A stretch of 64,000 nt of DNA from NCBI RefSeq assembly GCF_010669125.1, contig NZ_CP048630.1:496001-560000 (forward strand), in the 5' to 3' direction. The stretch comes from Ancylobacter pratisalsi. GTDB taxonomy: Bacteria > Pseudomonadota > Alphaproteobacteria > Rhizobiales > Xanthobacteraceae. Position numbers and translations under genes: made by a program. Numbering within the stretch: the stretch's first letter is position 1; every line of letters starts with the position of its first letter. The notes under the pieces were generated by a model. The model saw only the letters and a program-made list of their open reading frames with translations, was not told the DNA's origin and ran no database searches. Positions 27,724 to 36,481 of the stretch are shown piece by piece.

Positions 27724-27739
27724 TGCACCGCCCGTGCCA
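27724..27739 (-). promoter_or_regulatory. Sigma-54 (RpoN) promoter of the aldehyde dehydrogenase operon
   Basis: Minus-strand TGGCACGGGCGGTGCA matches the RpoN consensus TGGCACG-N4-TTGCA at all positions except one (G for the first T of TTGCA). GG and GC are separated by exactly 10 bp. It lies 32 bp upstream of the start codon. The neighbouring divergent gene encodes a sigma-54 activator, which supports function. Confidence 0.85.
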
Positions 27740-27806
27740 AAGCTATGCGGCAGCGCACAAAATCGTTAGTGCGTAGCGGGAAAGCATTGAAACAATTGGC
27801 ATCCCG

Positions 27807-27829
27807 CCTCAACTCGCGGCTTGTTGAGG
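27807..27829. promoter_or_regulatory. Candidate enhancer site for the AcoR-like activator
   Basis: Perfect inverted repeat CCTCAAC-N9-GTTGAGG, 68 bp upstream of the sigma-54 promoter and about 100 bp before the activator gene. A second related element, TGCAACA, occurs twice (27891 and 27910, 19 bp apart). Position and symmetry fit an upstream activating sequence. Confidence 0.5.
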
Positions 27830-27930
27830 AAAACACCGATAGACGCCCCACCAAAACTTGGTAAAATCTGTCGTAGAAAACAACAAGAACTGCAACAGCT
27901 GTGGCTTTTTGCAACACTGGGGAGATGCGC

Positions 27931-29823
27931 ATGCGGACGGAGGCATCACCACGGGCCGTGCTCGCGGCCCGGCGGCAGTTCTTCCACGATGGGCGACCGG
28001 AAGGCCCGCTCGTCACCTCGCTGGTGCCTCCTTCGATCCTGCGTTCCTGGCAGCGTTGCGCCGAGCGCGGGCTCGACAGTGCCGCCCTGCCGCGCCTCGA
28101 ACCCATGACCGAGCACGAGCTGCGCGAGGTCGCCGAACGGCATGAGAAGCTGCGCCGGCTCAGCCGCCCGGAAATCGAGAGCCTCTACGCCGACGCCATG
28201 CAGACCGGCTGCGTGGTCGTGCTCACCGACGCATCCGGCCTCATTCTCGACGCGCTCGGCAATGCCGATTTCGCCGCCCGCGCGGCGCGCGTGGCGCTGC
28301 GTCCCGGCGTCGAATGGGGCGAGGGAACCACCGGCACCAACGCGGTCGGCACCGCCATCGTCGAGGGCCGGCCGATCAGCGTGCACGGGGGCGAACACTT
28401 CTACGATCCGCACGGCATTCTGAGCTGCTCGGCGGCGCCCATCCTTGACCCGTTCGGGCAGACGGTGGGAGCGCTGGACCTCTCGGGCCCGGCCGCCGTC
28501 GACCACCGCCACGCGCTCGGGCTGGTGCGGCTGGCCGTGGAGCAGATCGAGCACCGTTTCTTCGACGACGACTTCAAGGGCCGCCGCGTGCTGCGCTTCC
28601 AGGCCGAGCGCGAGCTGCTCGGCACGGCGCGCGAGGGCATTCTGGTGTTCGAGGAGGACCGCCTCGTCGCCGCCAACCGGGTGGGTCTGGGCCTCGCCGG
28701 CCTCGACTGGTCCGCGCTGGGCATGCAGCGCGCGGACGAGATGTTCGCCGAGCTGCCACGGGCCGACGGCGCCGCGCACATGATGCGCGCGCTTGGTGGC
28801 GCGGGGCTGTTCGGCCGTTTCGACGGCGCGCCCTCGCGCCACGCCCGCCCGCCACGCCCGCTCGCGGATCCGCGCACGGCGAGCACGCTGCTGCTGCGCC
28901 CGGCGGACCGCGATGCCGTCTCCCGCGCCGTGCGCATGGTCGAGGCCGACGTGCCCGTGCTGATCCGCGGCGAAACCGGGACCGGCAAGGAGATGGTGGC
29001 GCATGAGATCCATCGCCTCAGCGAACGCGCCTCCGGCCCGTTCGTGGCGGTGAACTGCGCGGCGATCCCCGAGACGCTGATCGAATCCGAGCTGTTCGGC
29101 TATGAGGACGGCGCCTTCACCGGCGCCCGCCGCCACGGCCACAAGGGGCTGCTGCGTCAGGCCGAGGGAGGCCTGCTGTTCCTCGACGAGATCGGCGATA
29201 TGCCGCTCGGCCTGCAATCGCGCCTGCTGCGGGTTCTTCAGGAACGCGAGGTCGCCCCTCTCGGCGGTGGCCGGCCGGTGCATGTCGACTTCGCCCTGCT
29301 CTGCGCCACCCATCGCGACCTGGGTGCGCTGGTGGAGGCCGGGGCGTTCCGTTCGGACCTGTATTTCCGCATTGCCCACTACACGATCGAGCTTCCCGCC
29401 CTGCGCGATCTCGACAACCGGCTGGAGACGATCCGCGCGCTGTGGCGGCGACTGGTCGACGACACCCGCGTCACGCTGTCGGAGAGCTGCGAAGCGCGTC
29501 TGGCGGCCTATCACTGGCCCGGCAATTTCCGCCAGCTGGCCGGCACGCTGCGCGCGCTCGCCGCACTGGCCGAACCCCGCCGGCCGGTCGAGGTCGACAT
29601 GCTGCCCGCCGAGATGCGCGCCTCATCGTCCTCACTGCCCTCATCGTCCCCATCGGCCGCCTCATCGCCCTCATCCTCCACGCCGTGCGACGCCACGCTG
29701 GACGCTCTGACGGTGGATGCGATGCGACGCACGCTCGACGCCTGCGGCGGAAATGTCTCGCGCGCCGCCCGGCAGCTTGGCGTCAACCGTTCAACGCTCT
29801 ATCGGCGCCTGTTCAACGCCTGA
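27931..29823 (+). CDS. AcoR-like sigma-54-dependent activator
   Basis: About 630 aa. An N-terminal GAF-type sensor (roughly 60-220, with [20 protein letters not shown] cut from 132) is followed by an AAA+ domain: Walker A G-E-T-G-T-G-K-E (347-354), sigma-54 contact loop G-A-F-T-G-A (394-399) and Walker [10 protein letters not shown]. The C-terminal Fis-type helix-turn-helix is [16 protein letters not shown]. It should activate the divergent dehydrogenase operon from its RpoN promoter when aldehyde, acetoin or alcohol accumulates. Three in-frame starts exist; ATG at 27931 has GGGGAG six bases upstream and is preferred over GTG 27901 or ATG 27925. A 23-residue Ser/Pro-rich linker lies before the HTH. 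Confidence 0.92.
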   Translation: MRTEASPRAVLAARRQFFHDGRPEGPLVTSLVPPSILRSWQRCAERGLDSAALPRLEPMTEHELREVAERHEKLRRLSRPEIESLYADAMQTGCVVVLTDASGLILDALGNADFAARAARVALRPGVEWGEGTTGTNAVGTAIVEGRPISVHGGEHFYDPHGILSCSAAPILDPFGQTVGALDLSGPAAVDHRHALGLVRLAVEQIEHRFFDDDFKGRRVLRFQAERELLGTAREGILVFEEDRLVAANRVGLGLAGLDWSALGMQRADEMFAELPRADGAAHMMRALGGAGLFGRFDGAPSRHARPPRPLADPRTASTLLLRPADRDAVSRAVRMVEADVPVLIRGETGTGKEMVAHEIHRLSERASGPFVAVNCAAIPETLIESELFGYEDGAFTGARRHGHKGLLRQAEGGLLFLDEIGDMPLGLQSRLLRVLQEREVAPLGGGRPVHVDFALLCATHRDLGALVEAGAFRSDLYFRIAHYTIELPALRDLDNRLETIRALWRRLVDDTRVTLSESCEARLAAYHWPGNFRQLAGTLRALAALAEPRRPVEVDMLPAEMRASSSSLPSSSPSAASSPSSSTPCDATLDALTVDAMRRTLDACGGNVSRAARQLGVNRSTLYRRLFNA

Positions 29824-29884
29824 GCGGGGAACCTATCGCCGCGCCGGACCGTTGCCCCCTTGAGTTCATAAAGGGAGCCAAGCC

Positions 29885-30142
29885 ATGGTCCGCGATCCGC
29901 GCCGACTCGATCAGAACCCCGTCGTCGTCGACCCCGCCAATGTCGACGCTGTGCTGGAGGATCGGGCGACCGACATTTCCTCCCCGCTAAAGCCGCCGCT
30001 GGAAGAAGTGCACAACGACAACGATCCCAAGGACGGCAAGCCCTCATCCCGCACCGGCGGGCGCTTCGCTCCGGACACCATCCAGACCGTCGACGGCTCG
30101 ACCGACGGCACCCCGCAGGACTCCGACGATCCCAAGCGGTAA
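29885..30142 (+). CDS. Small hydrophilic acidic protein, unknown
   Basis: 85 aa with a GGGAG ribosome-binding site and ATG start. It has no signal peptide, hydrophobic segment or cysteine. The chain is Asp/Pro/Asn/Ser-rich (D-N-D-P-K-D-G-K-P, T-V-D-G-S-T-D-G-T) and probably disordered. It lies in the 326-bp space between the AcoR-like activator and the end of the convergent pha operon. Codon choice matches neighbours, so it is probably real, but no family was recognised and no function is proposed. Confidence 0.6.
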   Translation: MVRDPRRLDQNPVVVDPANVDAVLEDRATDISSPLKPPLEEVHNDNDPKDGKPSSRTGGRFAPDTIQTVDGSTDGTPQDSDDPKR

Positions 30143-30149
30143 CAAGGAC

Positions 30150-30515
30150 TTAGCTTAACTCGGTCGGCTCCGGATCCGTGTCGGGGGCCGAGCCGGTGCG
30201 CTCGACGCGATCGCGATAGAGCGCGGCGCGGGCGAGCAGCATCAGTGTGACCGGCGTGGTGAGCGTGACGAAGGCCGCGATCAGCAGCTCGTGCACCAGA
30301 AACCGGGTCTGCAGCACACTGAAGGCGATCATGGACCCGATCAGGATGCACCCGGTGCCAAGCGTCGCGCCGAGCGAGGGGGCATGGGTGCGGGCATAGA
30401 AATCGGGCAGCCTCAGCAGCCCCACGGAACCGATCAGGGTGATCAGGGCGCCGGACAGCACGAGGAAGGACACCAGCAGCGCCGCCCACAGCGGCAAGTC
30501 GGGCGCGCCGCTCAT
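30150..30515 (-). CDS. phaG: Monovalent cation/H+ antiporter subunit G
   Basis: Last gene of the six-gene Mrp/Pha antiporter operon. 121 aa with three transmembrane helices and the MnhG signature GSVGLLRLPDFYARTHAPS, then G-A-T-L-G-T-G-C. Small subunit of the K+(Na+)/H+ antiporter complex in the inner membrane. Its ATG overlaps the phaF stop by 4 bp, so translation is coupled. The C-terminal tail is polar and acidic. Convergent with the small acidic protein gene 7 bp away. Confidence 0.93.
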   Translation of the reverse strand: MSGAPDLPLWAALLVSFLVLSGALITLIGSVGLLRLPDFYARTHAPSLGATLGTGCILIGSMIAFSVLQTRFLVHELLIAAFVTLTTPVTLMLLARAALYRDRVERTGSAPDTDPEPTELS

Positions 30516-30793
30516 TCGATCACCTCGCCACGCATGATGAACTTCGCCAGCGCCACCGTGGCGACGAAGCCAAGCAGGCCGATGATCAGCGCCGCCTCGA
30601 AATACAGGGTCCGCCCACTGCCAATGCCGATGGTGACGAAAAGCAGCATGGCGTTGATGTAGAACGTATCAACACCGAGGACGCGATCCTGCGCGCGAGG
30701 CCCCCGCGTAAAACGGATAGCGGCGCAGACCATGGCCAGCCCGAGCAAGATCTGCGCGATGGTGAGCGACCAGGCGAGGATCATCGCATTCAT
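30512..30793 (-). CDS. phaF: Monovalent cation/H+ antiporter subunit F
   Basis: 93 aa with three transmembrane helices and the MnhF block R-F-T-R-G-P-R-A-Q-D-R-V-L-G-V-D-T (28-44), including the Asp residues conserved in the family. Part of the Mrp/Pha antiporter. It overlaps phaE and phaG by 4 bp at each end. Confidence 0.93.
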   Translation of the reverse strand: MNAMILAWSLTIAQILLGLAMVCAAIRFTRGPRAQDRVLGVDTFYINAMLLFVTIGIGSGRTLYFEAALIIGLLGFVATVALAKFIMRGEVIE

Positions 30794-31287
30794 TCGAAGA
30801 TCTCCAGCAACAGTATCTCGTAACGCAGTTTGATCAGTCGCACCCAGTCACTTTCGTTCACGAGATCAAGGACATGCAGCAGAAGCGTGCGCTTGACCGG
30901 GTCATAGTGCACCCACAGCGTGCCCGGCGTGCAGGTCATCACGATCGCCAGCACCGCGAGCCCGTAGCGATTGGTGAGGTCGAGGCGCAGCGTCATGAAA
31001 CCGGCATGCGTCCGCCGGTGGCTGGCACCCAGAATGATGGTTCCGACCGCCCGATTGGAGCGGAACACATCCACGAAAACCCGGCCGGCAAGACGGAGTG
31101 CCGCGCTGATCCTGCGAATGCGCGTCGGCTCGGGGCGCATCGCCACCATCGCCCAGCACCCGCCGAGCGCGACAATGGTTCCAAGGATGAACTGGCCCGG
31201 CGACAGGCTTTGCTGGAGCAACATCCACATCGCGAGCAGCGCCAGGAACAGCAGCGGATAGGGAATGATCCGGCGCAGCGCGTTCAT
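30790..31287 (-). CDS. phaE: Monovalent cation/H+ antiporter subunit E
   Basis: 165 aa. Two or three N-terminal helices precede a soluble domain carrying FVDVFRSNRAVGTIILG and the typical MnhE ending TCTPGTLWVHYDPVKRTLLL, then L-H-V-L-D. Structural subunit of the Pha antiporter. ATG overlaps the phaD stop by 4 bp. Confidence 0.93.
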   Translation of the reverse strand: MNALRRIIPYPLLFLALLAMWMLLQQSLSPGQFILGTIVALGGCWAMVAMRPEPTRIRRISAALRLAGRVFVDVFRSNRAVGTIILGASHRRTHAGFMTLRLDLTNRYGLAVLAIVMTCTPGTLWVHYDPVKRTLLLHVLDLVNESDWVRLIKLRYEILLLEIFE

Positions 31288-32915
31288 GGCTGGCCTCCCG
31301 TCGCGGGCACCACCGGAGTGGCCGCGCCCAGCACGTCCTGGGCATAAATCTGCGGCCAGTAGAGCAACTGCGCGGTCGCTTCCATGTAGCGCATGGCAGG
31401 ACCACCCAGCACCGTCATCGACACGCAGATCAGCAGAAGCGCCGCGACCGGCATCGCCTCGATCGCCCTCACCCGCGGAATCGCGATCTCATCAGGCCCC
31501 CAGAGCGTGCGCATGCCGGTACGGGTCATGGCGATCAGCGTCGCAAGACCGGACAGGATCAGCAGAATGACCAGGGCCCAATGCGAGGGAGGAATGTCTC
31601 CCGCCTCATTGATCAGCGCCGACAGCATCGCGAACTTGGCGATGAAACCCGAGAGCGGCGGCATGCCGGCGAGCAGCGCGGTGCAGGCGAGGAAGGCACC
31701 GCCCAGCACGGCGATGGCAGCGGGAATGGCGACGCCGACCTCTTCCTCCTCCTCCTCGATGTCCTCTTCCGGATCCCCGAACACTTCCATCGTGACCGCA
31801 AGCACATCCGCGCCCGCCTGACGTCCGCGCTCGATCAACTCGACGAGCAGGAAATAGGCGCCGATGGTGAAGGTCGAGGTCACCAGGTAGAACAGCGCAC
31901 CGGAAATCACCGCACTGTTGGTGGTTCCTATGGCGGCGAGCAACGTTCCGGAGGACACCAGAACGCTGTAGCCGCCCAGGCGCTGCATGGACTGCGAGGC
32001 CAGCACCCCGATGCCGCCAAAGGCAATGGTTGCCATGCCGCCATAGTAGAGCCACTCGGCACCGAAATCCGCGGAAGCCCCCGCCCCGTCCCCGAAGCAC
32101 AGCAGGAACAGCCGCAGAATCACATAGATGCCCACCTTGGTCATGATCGCGAACATTGCGGCGATCGGCGCGCAGGAGGCGGCATAGGTTGTCGGCAGCC
32201 AGAAGCTCAGTGGCCACATGCCGGCCTTGACGAGAAAGGCCACCCCCAGCACCGCAGCCCCGGCCTCGAAGAAAACGCGCGTGTCGTCCGGCAGCGTGGG
32301 CACCAGCCGGCCCAGATCCGCCATGTTGAGCGTTCCGGTGACGCCGTAGATCAGGCTCACGCCGATAAGGAACAGCGAGGACGCGACGAGATTGATGGGA
32401 ATGTAGTGCAGGCCGGCCTTCACCCGCGCGGTGCCCGAGCCATGGAGCACAAGCCCATAGGAGGCGGCGAGCAGGATCTCGAAGAAAACGAACAGGTTGA
32501 ACAGGTCGCCGGTGAGAAACGCACCGTTCAGCCCTGTCAGCAGCAGCAGGAAGAGAGTGTAGAAACGCGGCCCCGCCTTGTGCCAGCGCGCCATAGCGAA
32601 AAGAAGCGTCGCGCATCCCAGCACGGCGGTGACGAGCACCATGAGCGCCGACAGCCGGTCCGCCACCAGCACGATGCCGAAGGGCGGCGGCCAGTTGCCC
32701 AGCGGATAGACGATAAGCGAGGACCAGCGGTCGCCCGACGGCGTATCGACGTGGACCACCAGCGCAATCGCCATGACCAGCACGGCCAGCACGGTGGCGA
32801 GGCTGAGCGCGATCTTGGTCAGTCTCCGGCGCTCGTCGAGCAGCAGCATGAAGGCGCCCACCGCGAGCGGCAGCAGGATGGGCGCGATGACGAGATGGCG
32901 GATCGCATCGCCCAT
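31284..32915 (-). CDS. phaD: Monovalent cation/H+ antiporter subunit D
   Basis: 543 aa, a NuoN/MrpD-like proton-pumping subunit with about 14 helices. The core contains L-F-V-F-F-E-I-L-L, with the conserved Glu of helix 5, and VAFLVKAGMWPLSFWLPTTY with the conserved Lys. A cytoplasmic loop about residue 390 is strongly acidic (E-E-D-I-E-E-E-E-E-E), encoded by a CTC/TCC-rich tract. The frame is open 155 codons further upstream, but that overlaps phaC; ATG at 32915 shares one base with the phaC stop (TGATG) and is the real start. Confidence 0.95.
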   Translation of the reverse strand: MGDAIRHLVIAPILLPLAVGAFMLLLDERRRLTKIALSLATVLAVLVMAIALVVHVDTPSGDRWSSLIVYPLGNWPPPFGIVLVADRLSALMVLVTAVLGCATLLFAMARWHKAGPRFYTLFLLLLTGLNGAFLTGDLFNLFVFFEILLAASYGLVLHGSGTARVKAGLHYIPINLVASSLFLIGVSLIYGVTGTLNMADLGRLVPTLPDDTRVFFEAGAAVLGVAFLVKAGMWPLSFWLPTTYAASCAPIAAMFAIMTKVGIYVILRLFLLCFGDGAGASADFGAEWLYYGGMATIAFGGIGVLASQSMQRLGGYSVLVSSGTLLAAIGTTNSAVISGALFYLVTSTFTIGAYFLLVELIERGRQAGADVLAVTMEVFGDPEEDIEEEEEEVGVAIPAAIAVLGGAFLACTALLAGMPPLSGFIAKFAMLSALINEAGDIPPSHWALVILLILSGLATLIAMTRTGMRTLWGPDEIAIPRVRAIEAMPVAALLLICVSMTVLGGPAMRYMEATAQLLYWPQIYAQDVLGAATPVVPATGGQP

Positions 32916-33256
32916 CACTCCACCTCCCGCCCGTCCACATGGTCGGTTCCGGTGCGTCCGCGCGCGGCGAGCAGCACCACCAGAAACAGAGCTGTCATGG
33001 CGAAACCGATGACGATGGCCGTGAGCACCAGCGCCTGCGGCACGGGATCGGCCAGCTTGGCGGGATCCGCGACAATTCCCGGTGTCAGCACCGGCGGCGC
33101 GTCCATCTTCACCCGCCCCATGCTGAAGATGAAGATGTTGACCGCGTAGGAGATCAGCGACAGGCCGATGATCACCTGATAGGTGCGCGGACGCAGCAGA
33201 AGCCACACGCCGGAGGCGGCGAACACACCGATGCCGATGGCGAGCATCACTTCCAT
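32915..33256 (-). CDS. phaC: Monovalent cation/H+ antiporter subunit C
   Basis: 113 aa, NuoK/MrpC-like with three helices and the signature G-L-S-L-I-S-Y-A-V-N-I-F-I-F, then DPVPQALVLTAIVIGFAMTA. It starts at ATG 33256, overlapping the end of phaAB by 10 bp, and shares one base with phaD. The upstream open frame is an out-of-phase shadow of phaAB. Confidence 0.95.
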   Translation of the reverse strand: MEVMLAIGIGVFAASGVWLLLRPRTYQVIIGLSLISYAVNIFIFSMGRVKMDAPPVLTPGIVADPAKLADPVPQALVLTAIVIGFAMTALFLVVLLAARGRTGTDHVDGREVE

Positions 33257-36159
33257 CGCTCGGCCTCCGAAGTCTGGGCCGAGCGCGACCCACGCAGCGA
33301 CTGGTGGGCCAGCGCGATGAGGATGAGCACGGTCGCCCCCACGACCAGCGCAAATACGCCGAGATCGAAAAGCAAGGCACTCGCGACCGGCATCTTTCCG
33401 ATCACCGGAAGTTCGACGTACTGGAAGTGCGAGGTGAGGAACGGGTACCCGAACCACCAGGAACCAAGGCCCGTCGCCACCGAGGTCAGCAGGCCGAGCC
33501 CCATCCAGCGCAGCGGCAGCACGCGCAGATGATCCTCCACCCACCGCGTCCCATTCGCCATGTACTGCACCACAAAGGCGATGGAGAGGGTGATGCCGGC
33601 CGCGAAGCCGCCACCCGGCAGGTCGTGTCCGCGCATGAAGAGATAGACCGCCAGGACACCGATCACGGGGAACAGCCAGTTCATGATGAGGCGCGGGATC
33701 ATCAGATAGTCGGTCAGCGTGTCGCCCGGCGCGCGCGAGGGCTCGGCATCGTCGAAGGCGTCCTGAATGCGCTGCTGCTCCGGGATCTCAATGCTCTCCG
33801 GCGCCGGCCGGAACCGACGCAGGAGCGCAAAGACGGTAAGCGCGGCGAGGCACAGCACCACGATTTCGCCCATCGTGTCGAACCCGCGGAAGTCGACCAG
33901 GATGACGTTGACGATATTGCTGCCACCCCCCTCGCTATAGGCATTCTCGACGAAGAATCGCGAGACGTTGGAGGAGAGCGGGCGCGTCATCACGCTGTAG
34001 GAAAGGAAGGCCATTACCGCGCCAACGCCGCAAGCAATGGCGAGATCGGCATAGCGGCGTACCAGCGTGCTCAGGGGCGGCCGGCTCGGGTAGACTTCCT
34101 CGATGCGCTTGGGCAGCCAGCGCAGACCGAGCAGCAGAAGCACGGTGGTGACGATCTCCACCAGAAGCTGGGTCACGGCGAGGTCTGGCGCCGAGAGCCA
34201 GACGAACGTCACGCAGGTTACCAGCCCGGCGCCGCCCAGCAGCACGAGCGCGGCGAAACGGTGATACTTCGCCTGGTAGGCCGCACCGATCGCGCAGGCG
34301 ATGCCGATCACCCACACCACCATGAACGCGGGCTCTATGGGCGCGCCAGGCAGCGTGCCGGCTTCCACCAAATTGCCGAAGAAGGGCGTGGCCGCCGCCA
34401 CGATCGCCAGCGCGAGCACGAGCCGCATCTGCGGCTGCAGCCGCCGCGTGCCCAACACCGCCTCGGCGGCCCGCGCCCATTGCCAGGAAATGGTGACCAG
34501 CACCTTCTCGAAGATGCGCTGCCCCTTCAGCTCGCGGATCACCGGCGGTCCTTCGATCCCGCTACGCAGATAGGGACGCAAGGCGAAATAGAGAGCAATT
34601 CCGCCCAGCAGCGCGATGAAGCTCATCAGCAGGGGAAGCGTGAACCCATGCCACAGGGCGAGGCTGAAGGCCGGCATGCCGGTGCCGATGACCGAGCGGA
34701 TCACCGTCGCCAGGAAGGGACCGACCGTCAGCCCCGGCACGATGCCGATCATCAGGCACAGCAGCACGAGGAACTCGATCGGGAACCGCATCCAGTGCGC
34801 CGGCTCGTGCGGACGACGCGGAAGATCGATCGGCGGGGGGCCGAAGAACACGCCGAGAATGAAGCGCATCGAATAGGTCACGCTGAAAACGCCGGCGAGC
34901 GTTGCCCAGTAAGGCAGGCTGTCATCCAGCAGCGAGCCGGTATGATTGGCCACGGCCTCAGCGAAGAACATCTCCTTGGAAATGAACCCATTGAGCAGCG
35001 GCACACCCGCCATCGACGCCGCCGCGACCATGGCCAGCGTGCCCGTAATCGGCATGTAGCGGTAGAGCCCGCTCAGCCGCCTCATGTCGCGCGTGCCGGT
35101 CTCATGGTCGATGATGCCGGCGGCCATGAACAGCGACGCCTTGAAGATCGCGTGGTTGAGCGTATGGAAGATCGCCGCCACCGCCGCCAGTTGGCTGCCA
35201 AGACCAAGAAGCAGCGTGATCAAGCCTAGATGGCTAATGGTCGAGTAAGCCAGCAAGCCTTTGAGATCCTGCTGGAAAATAGCAGCAAACGCGCCGAGCA
35301 GGAGCGTCGTGAGCCCCACCGGCACGACGATGTAGAACCAGCTATCGGTGCCCGCCATCACCGGCCAAAGCCGGATCATGAGGAAGATGCCCGCCTTCAC
35401 CATGGTTGCGGAGTGCAGATAGGCCGACACCGGGGTGGGCGCCGCCATCGCATGCGGCAGCCAAAAATGGAACGGGAACTGCGCACTCTTGGTGAAGGCA
35501 CCGAGCAGGATGAGCACCAGCGCGGGCACATAAAGATCACTGCCCCGGATCAGGGCACCGGAATTGAGCACCTCGTCCACGTCGTAGCTGCCGACGATCC
35601 GACCGAGCAGCATGACGCCGACGAACAGGCACAAGCCGCCGCTCGCCGTGATGATCAGCGCCATGCGCGCGCCATCGCGGGCGGGCGCGGAGTGGTGCCA
35701 ATAGCCGATCAGCAGAAAGGAAAAGAGACTGGTCAGCTCCCAGAAGAAGACCAACTGCACCAGGTTCCCCGAGATCACGACGCCGATCATCGAGCCCTGG
35801 AACGCCAGCAGAAACGAGAAGAAGCGCGGCACCGGGTCGTCGGGCGACATGTAATAGCGGGCATAGAGCGCAACCAGCGCCCCAATGCCCGAAATCAGGA
35901 TCGCGAAAAGCCACGAGAGCCCATCCAGCCGAAGGGTGAAGTCGAGCCCCAGCATGGGAAGCCAATCCAGCGTGAACCGAATTGGCACCTCGTCCGCGAC
36001 GCTGATGTACAGCCAGGCCAGAATTGCACTGCCTGCCAAGCCGATGCTTCCGGCCAGAGTCGCGGCGGTATTGCGCGCATTGGTCGGAAGAAACCCCGCC
36101 ACAACGCTTCCCGCAAACGGCAGGAGCAGCGCAACGAGGAGAAACGAGCCGATCGGCAT
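33247..36159 (-). CDS. phaAB: Fused monovalent cation/H+ antiporter subunits A and B
   Basis: 970 aa. The MrpA part (about 1-780) is NuoL-like: DGLSWLFAILISGIGALVAL, then F-F-W-E-L-T-S-L-F-S-F-L-L with the conserved Glu, KSAQFPFHFWLPHAMAAPTP with the conserved Lys, and an MrpA-specific tail with DLAVTQLLVEIVTTVLLLL. A B-subunit domain (about 800-970, M-I-P-R-L-I-M-N-W-L-F-P, FMRGHDLPGGGFAAGITLS) is joined in frame. This fusion is the group-2 PhaAB arrangement known from rhizobia, where Pha exports K+ (and Na+) in exchange for protons and supports pH adaptation. First gene of the operon; GGGAGGA precedes the ATG. Confidence 0.95.
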   Translation of the reverse strand: MPIGSFLLVALLLPFAGSVVAGFLPTNARNTAATLAGSIGLAGSAILAWLYISVADEVPIRFTLDWLPMLGLDFTLRLDGLSWLFAILISGIGALVALYARYYMSPDDPVPRFFSFLLAFQGSMIGVVISGNLVQLVFFWELTSLFSFLLIGYWHHSAPARDGARMALIITASGGLCLFVGVMLLGRIVGSYDVDEVLNSGALIRGSDLYVPALVLILLGAFTKSAQFPFHFWLPHAMAAPTPVSAYLHSATMVKAGIFLMIRLWPVMAGTDSWFYIVVPVGLTTLLLGAFAAIFQQDLKGLLAYSTISHLGLITLLLGLGSQLAAVAAIFHTLNHAIFKASLFMAAGIIDHETGTRDMRRLSGLYRYMPITGTLAMVAAASMAGVPLLNGFISKEMFFAEAVANHTGSLLDDSLPYWATLAGVFSVTYSMRFILGVFFGPPPIDLPRRPHEPAHWMRFPIEFLVLLCLMIGIVPGLTVGPFLATVIRSVIGTGMPAFSLALWHGFTLPLLMSFIALLGGIALYFALRPYLRSGIEGPPVIRELKGQRIFEKVLVTISWQWARAAEAVLGTRRLQPQMRLVLALAIVAAATPFFGNLVEAGTLPGAPIEPAFMVVWVIGIACAIGAAYQAKYHRFAALVLLGGAGLVTCVTFVWLSAPDLAVTQLLVEIVTTVLLLLGLRWLPKRIEEVYPSRPPLSTLVRRYADLAIACGVGAVMAFLSYSVMTRPLSSNVSRFFVENAYSEGGGSNIVNVILVDFRGFDTMGEIVVLCLAALTVFALLRRFRPAPESIEIPEQQRIQDAFDDAEPSRAPGDTLTDYLMIPRLIMNWLFPVIGVLAVYLFMRGHDLPGGGFAAGITLSIAFVVQYMANGTRWVEDHLRVLPLRWMGLGLLTSVATGLGSWWFGYPFLTSHFQYVELPVIGKMPVASALLFDLGVFALVVGATVLILIALAHQSLRGSRSAQTSEAERWK

Positions 36160-36253
36160 TGGTGAGGCAGTCCTCCCGCGCTGAGATCGTCAGAGTCTTG
36201 TGTAATATCGCCCATTATGGTTGATTTACGGGTCTGAAGGCAAGGCATGAGCG

Positions 36254-36481
36254 ATGGAATTGTCGCCTGAGCAATGCCGTGCCGCACGCGGCCTCCTGGA
36301 TTGGACGCAGGAGCGACTGGCCGTGCGCGCCGGCGTTTCACGCAGCACCGTTCGCGACTTCGAGCGGCATAGACACGTGCTGCATCGAGGCACGGAAACT
36401 CTCCTTGTGCGCACCTTGCAGGATGCCGGGGTGATGCTTCTGCCGCCCGACGACCACGGCCCCGGGGTGAGGATTCGCTAG
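36254..36481 (+). CDS. Small XRE-type helix-turn-helix protein
   Basis: 75 aa, a single lambda-Cro/XRE HTH: QCRAARGLLDWTQERLAVRA, then G-V-S-R-S-T-V-R-D-F-E. This subgroup of short solo HTH proteins ending in a G-V-M-L-L-P-P-D region is common in rhizobia. It is transcribed divergently from phaAB with 94 bp between the starts and could act there; that link is inferred from position only. A nearby ATG at 36247 leads to a stop after seven codons and was not used. Confidence 0.8.
   Translation: MELSPEQCRAARGLLDWTQERLAVRAGVSRSTVRDFERHRHVLHRGTETLLVRTLQDAGVMLLPPDDHGPGVRIR

Noticed and set aside
31741-31760. TCC/CTC trinucleotide run in phaD as a phase-variation switch
   Set aside because: Trinucleotide slippage keeps the frame, and an acidic loop at this place is, as far as I recall, a normal trait of PhaD proteins.
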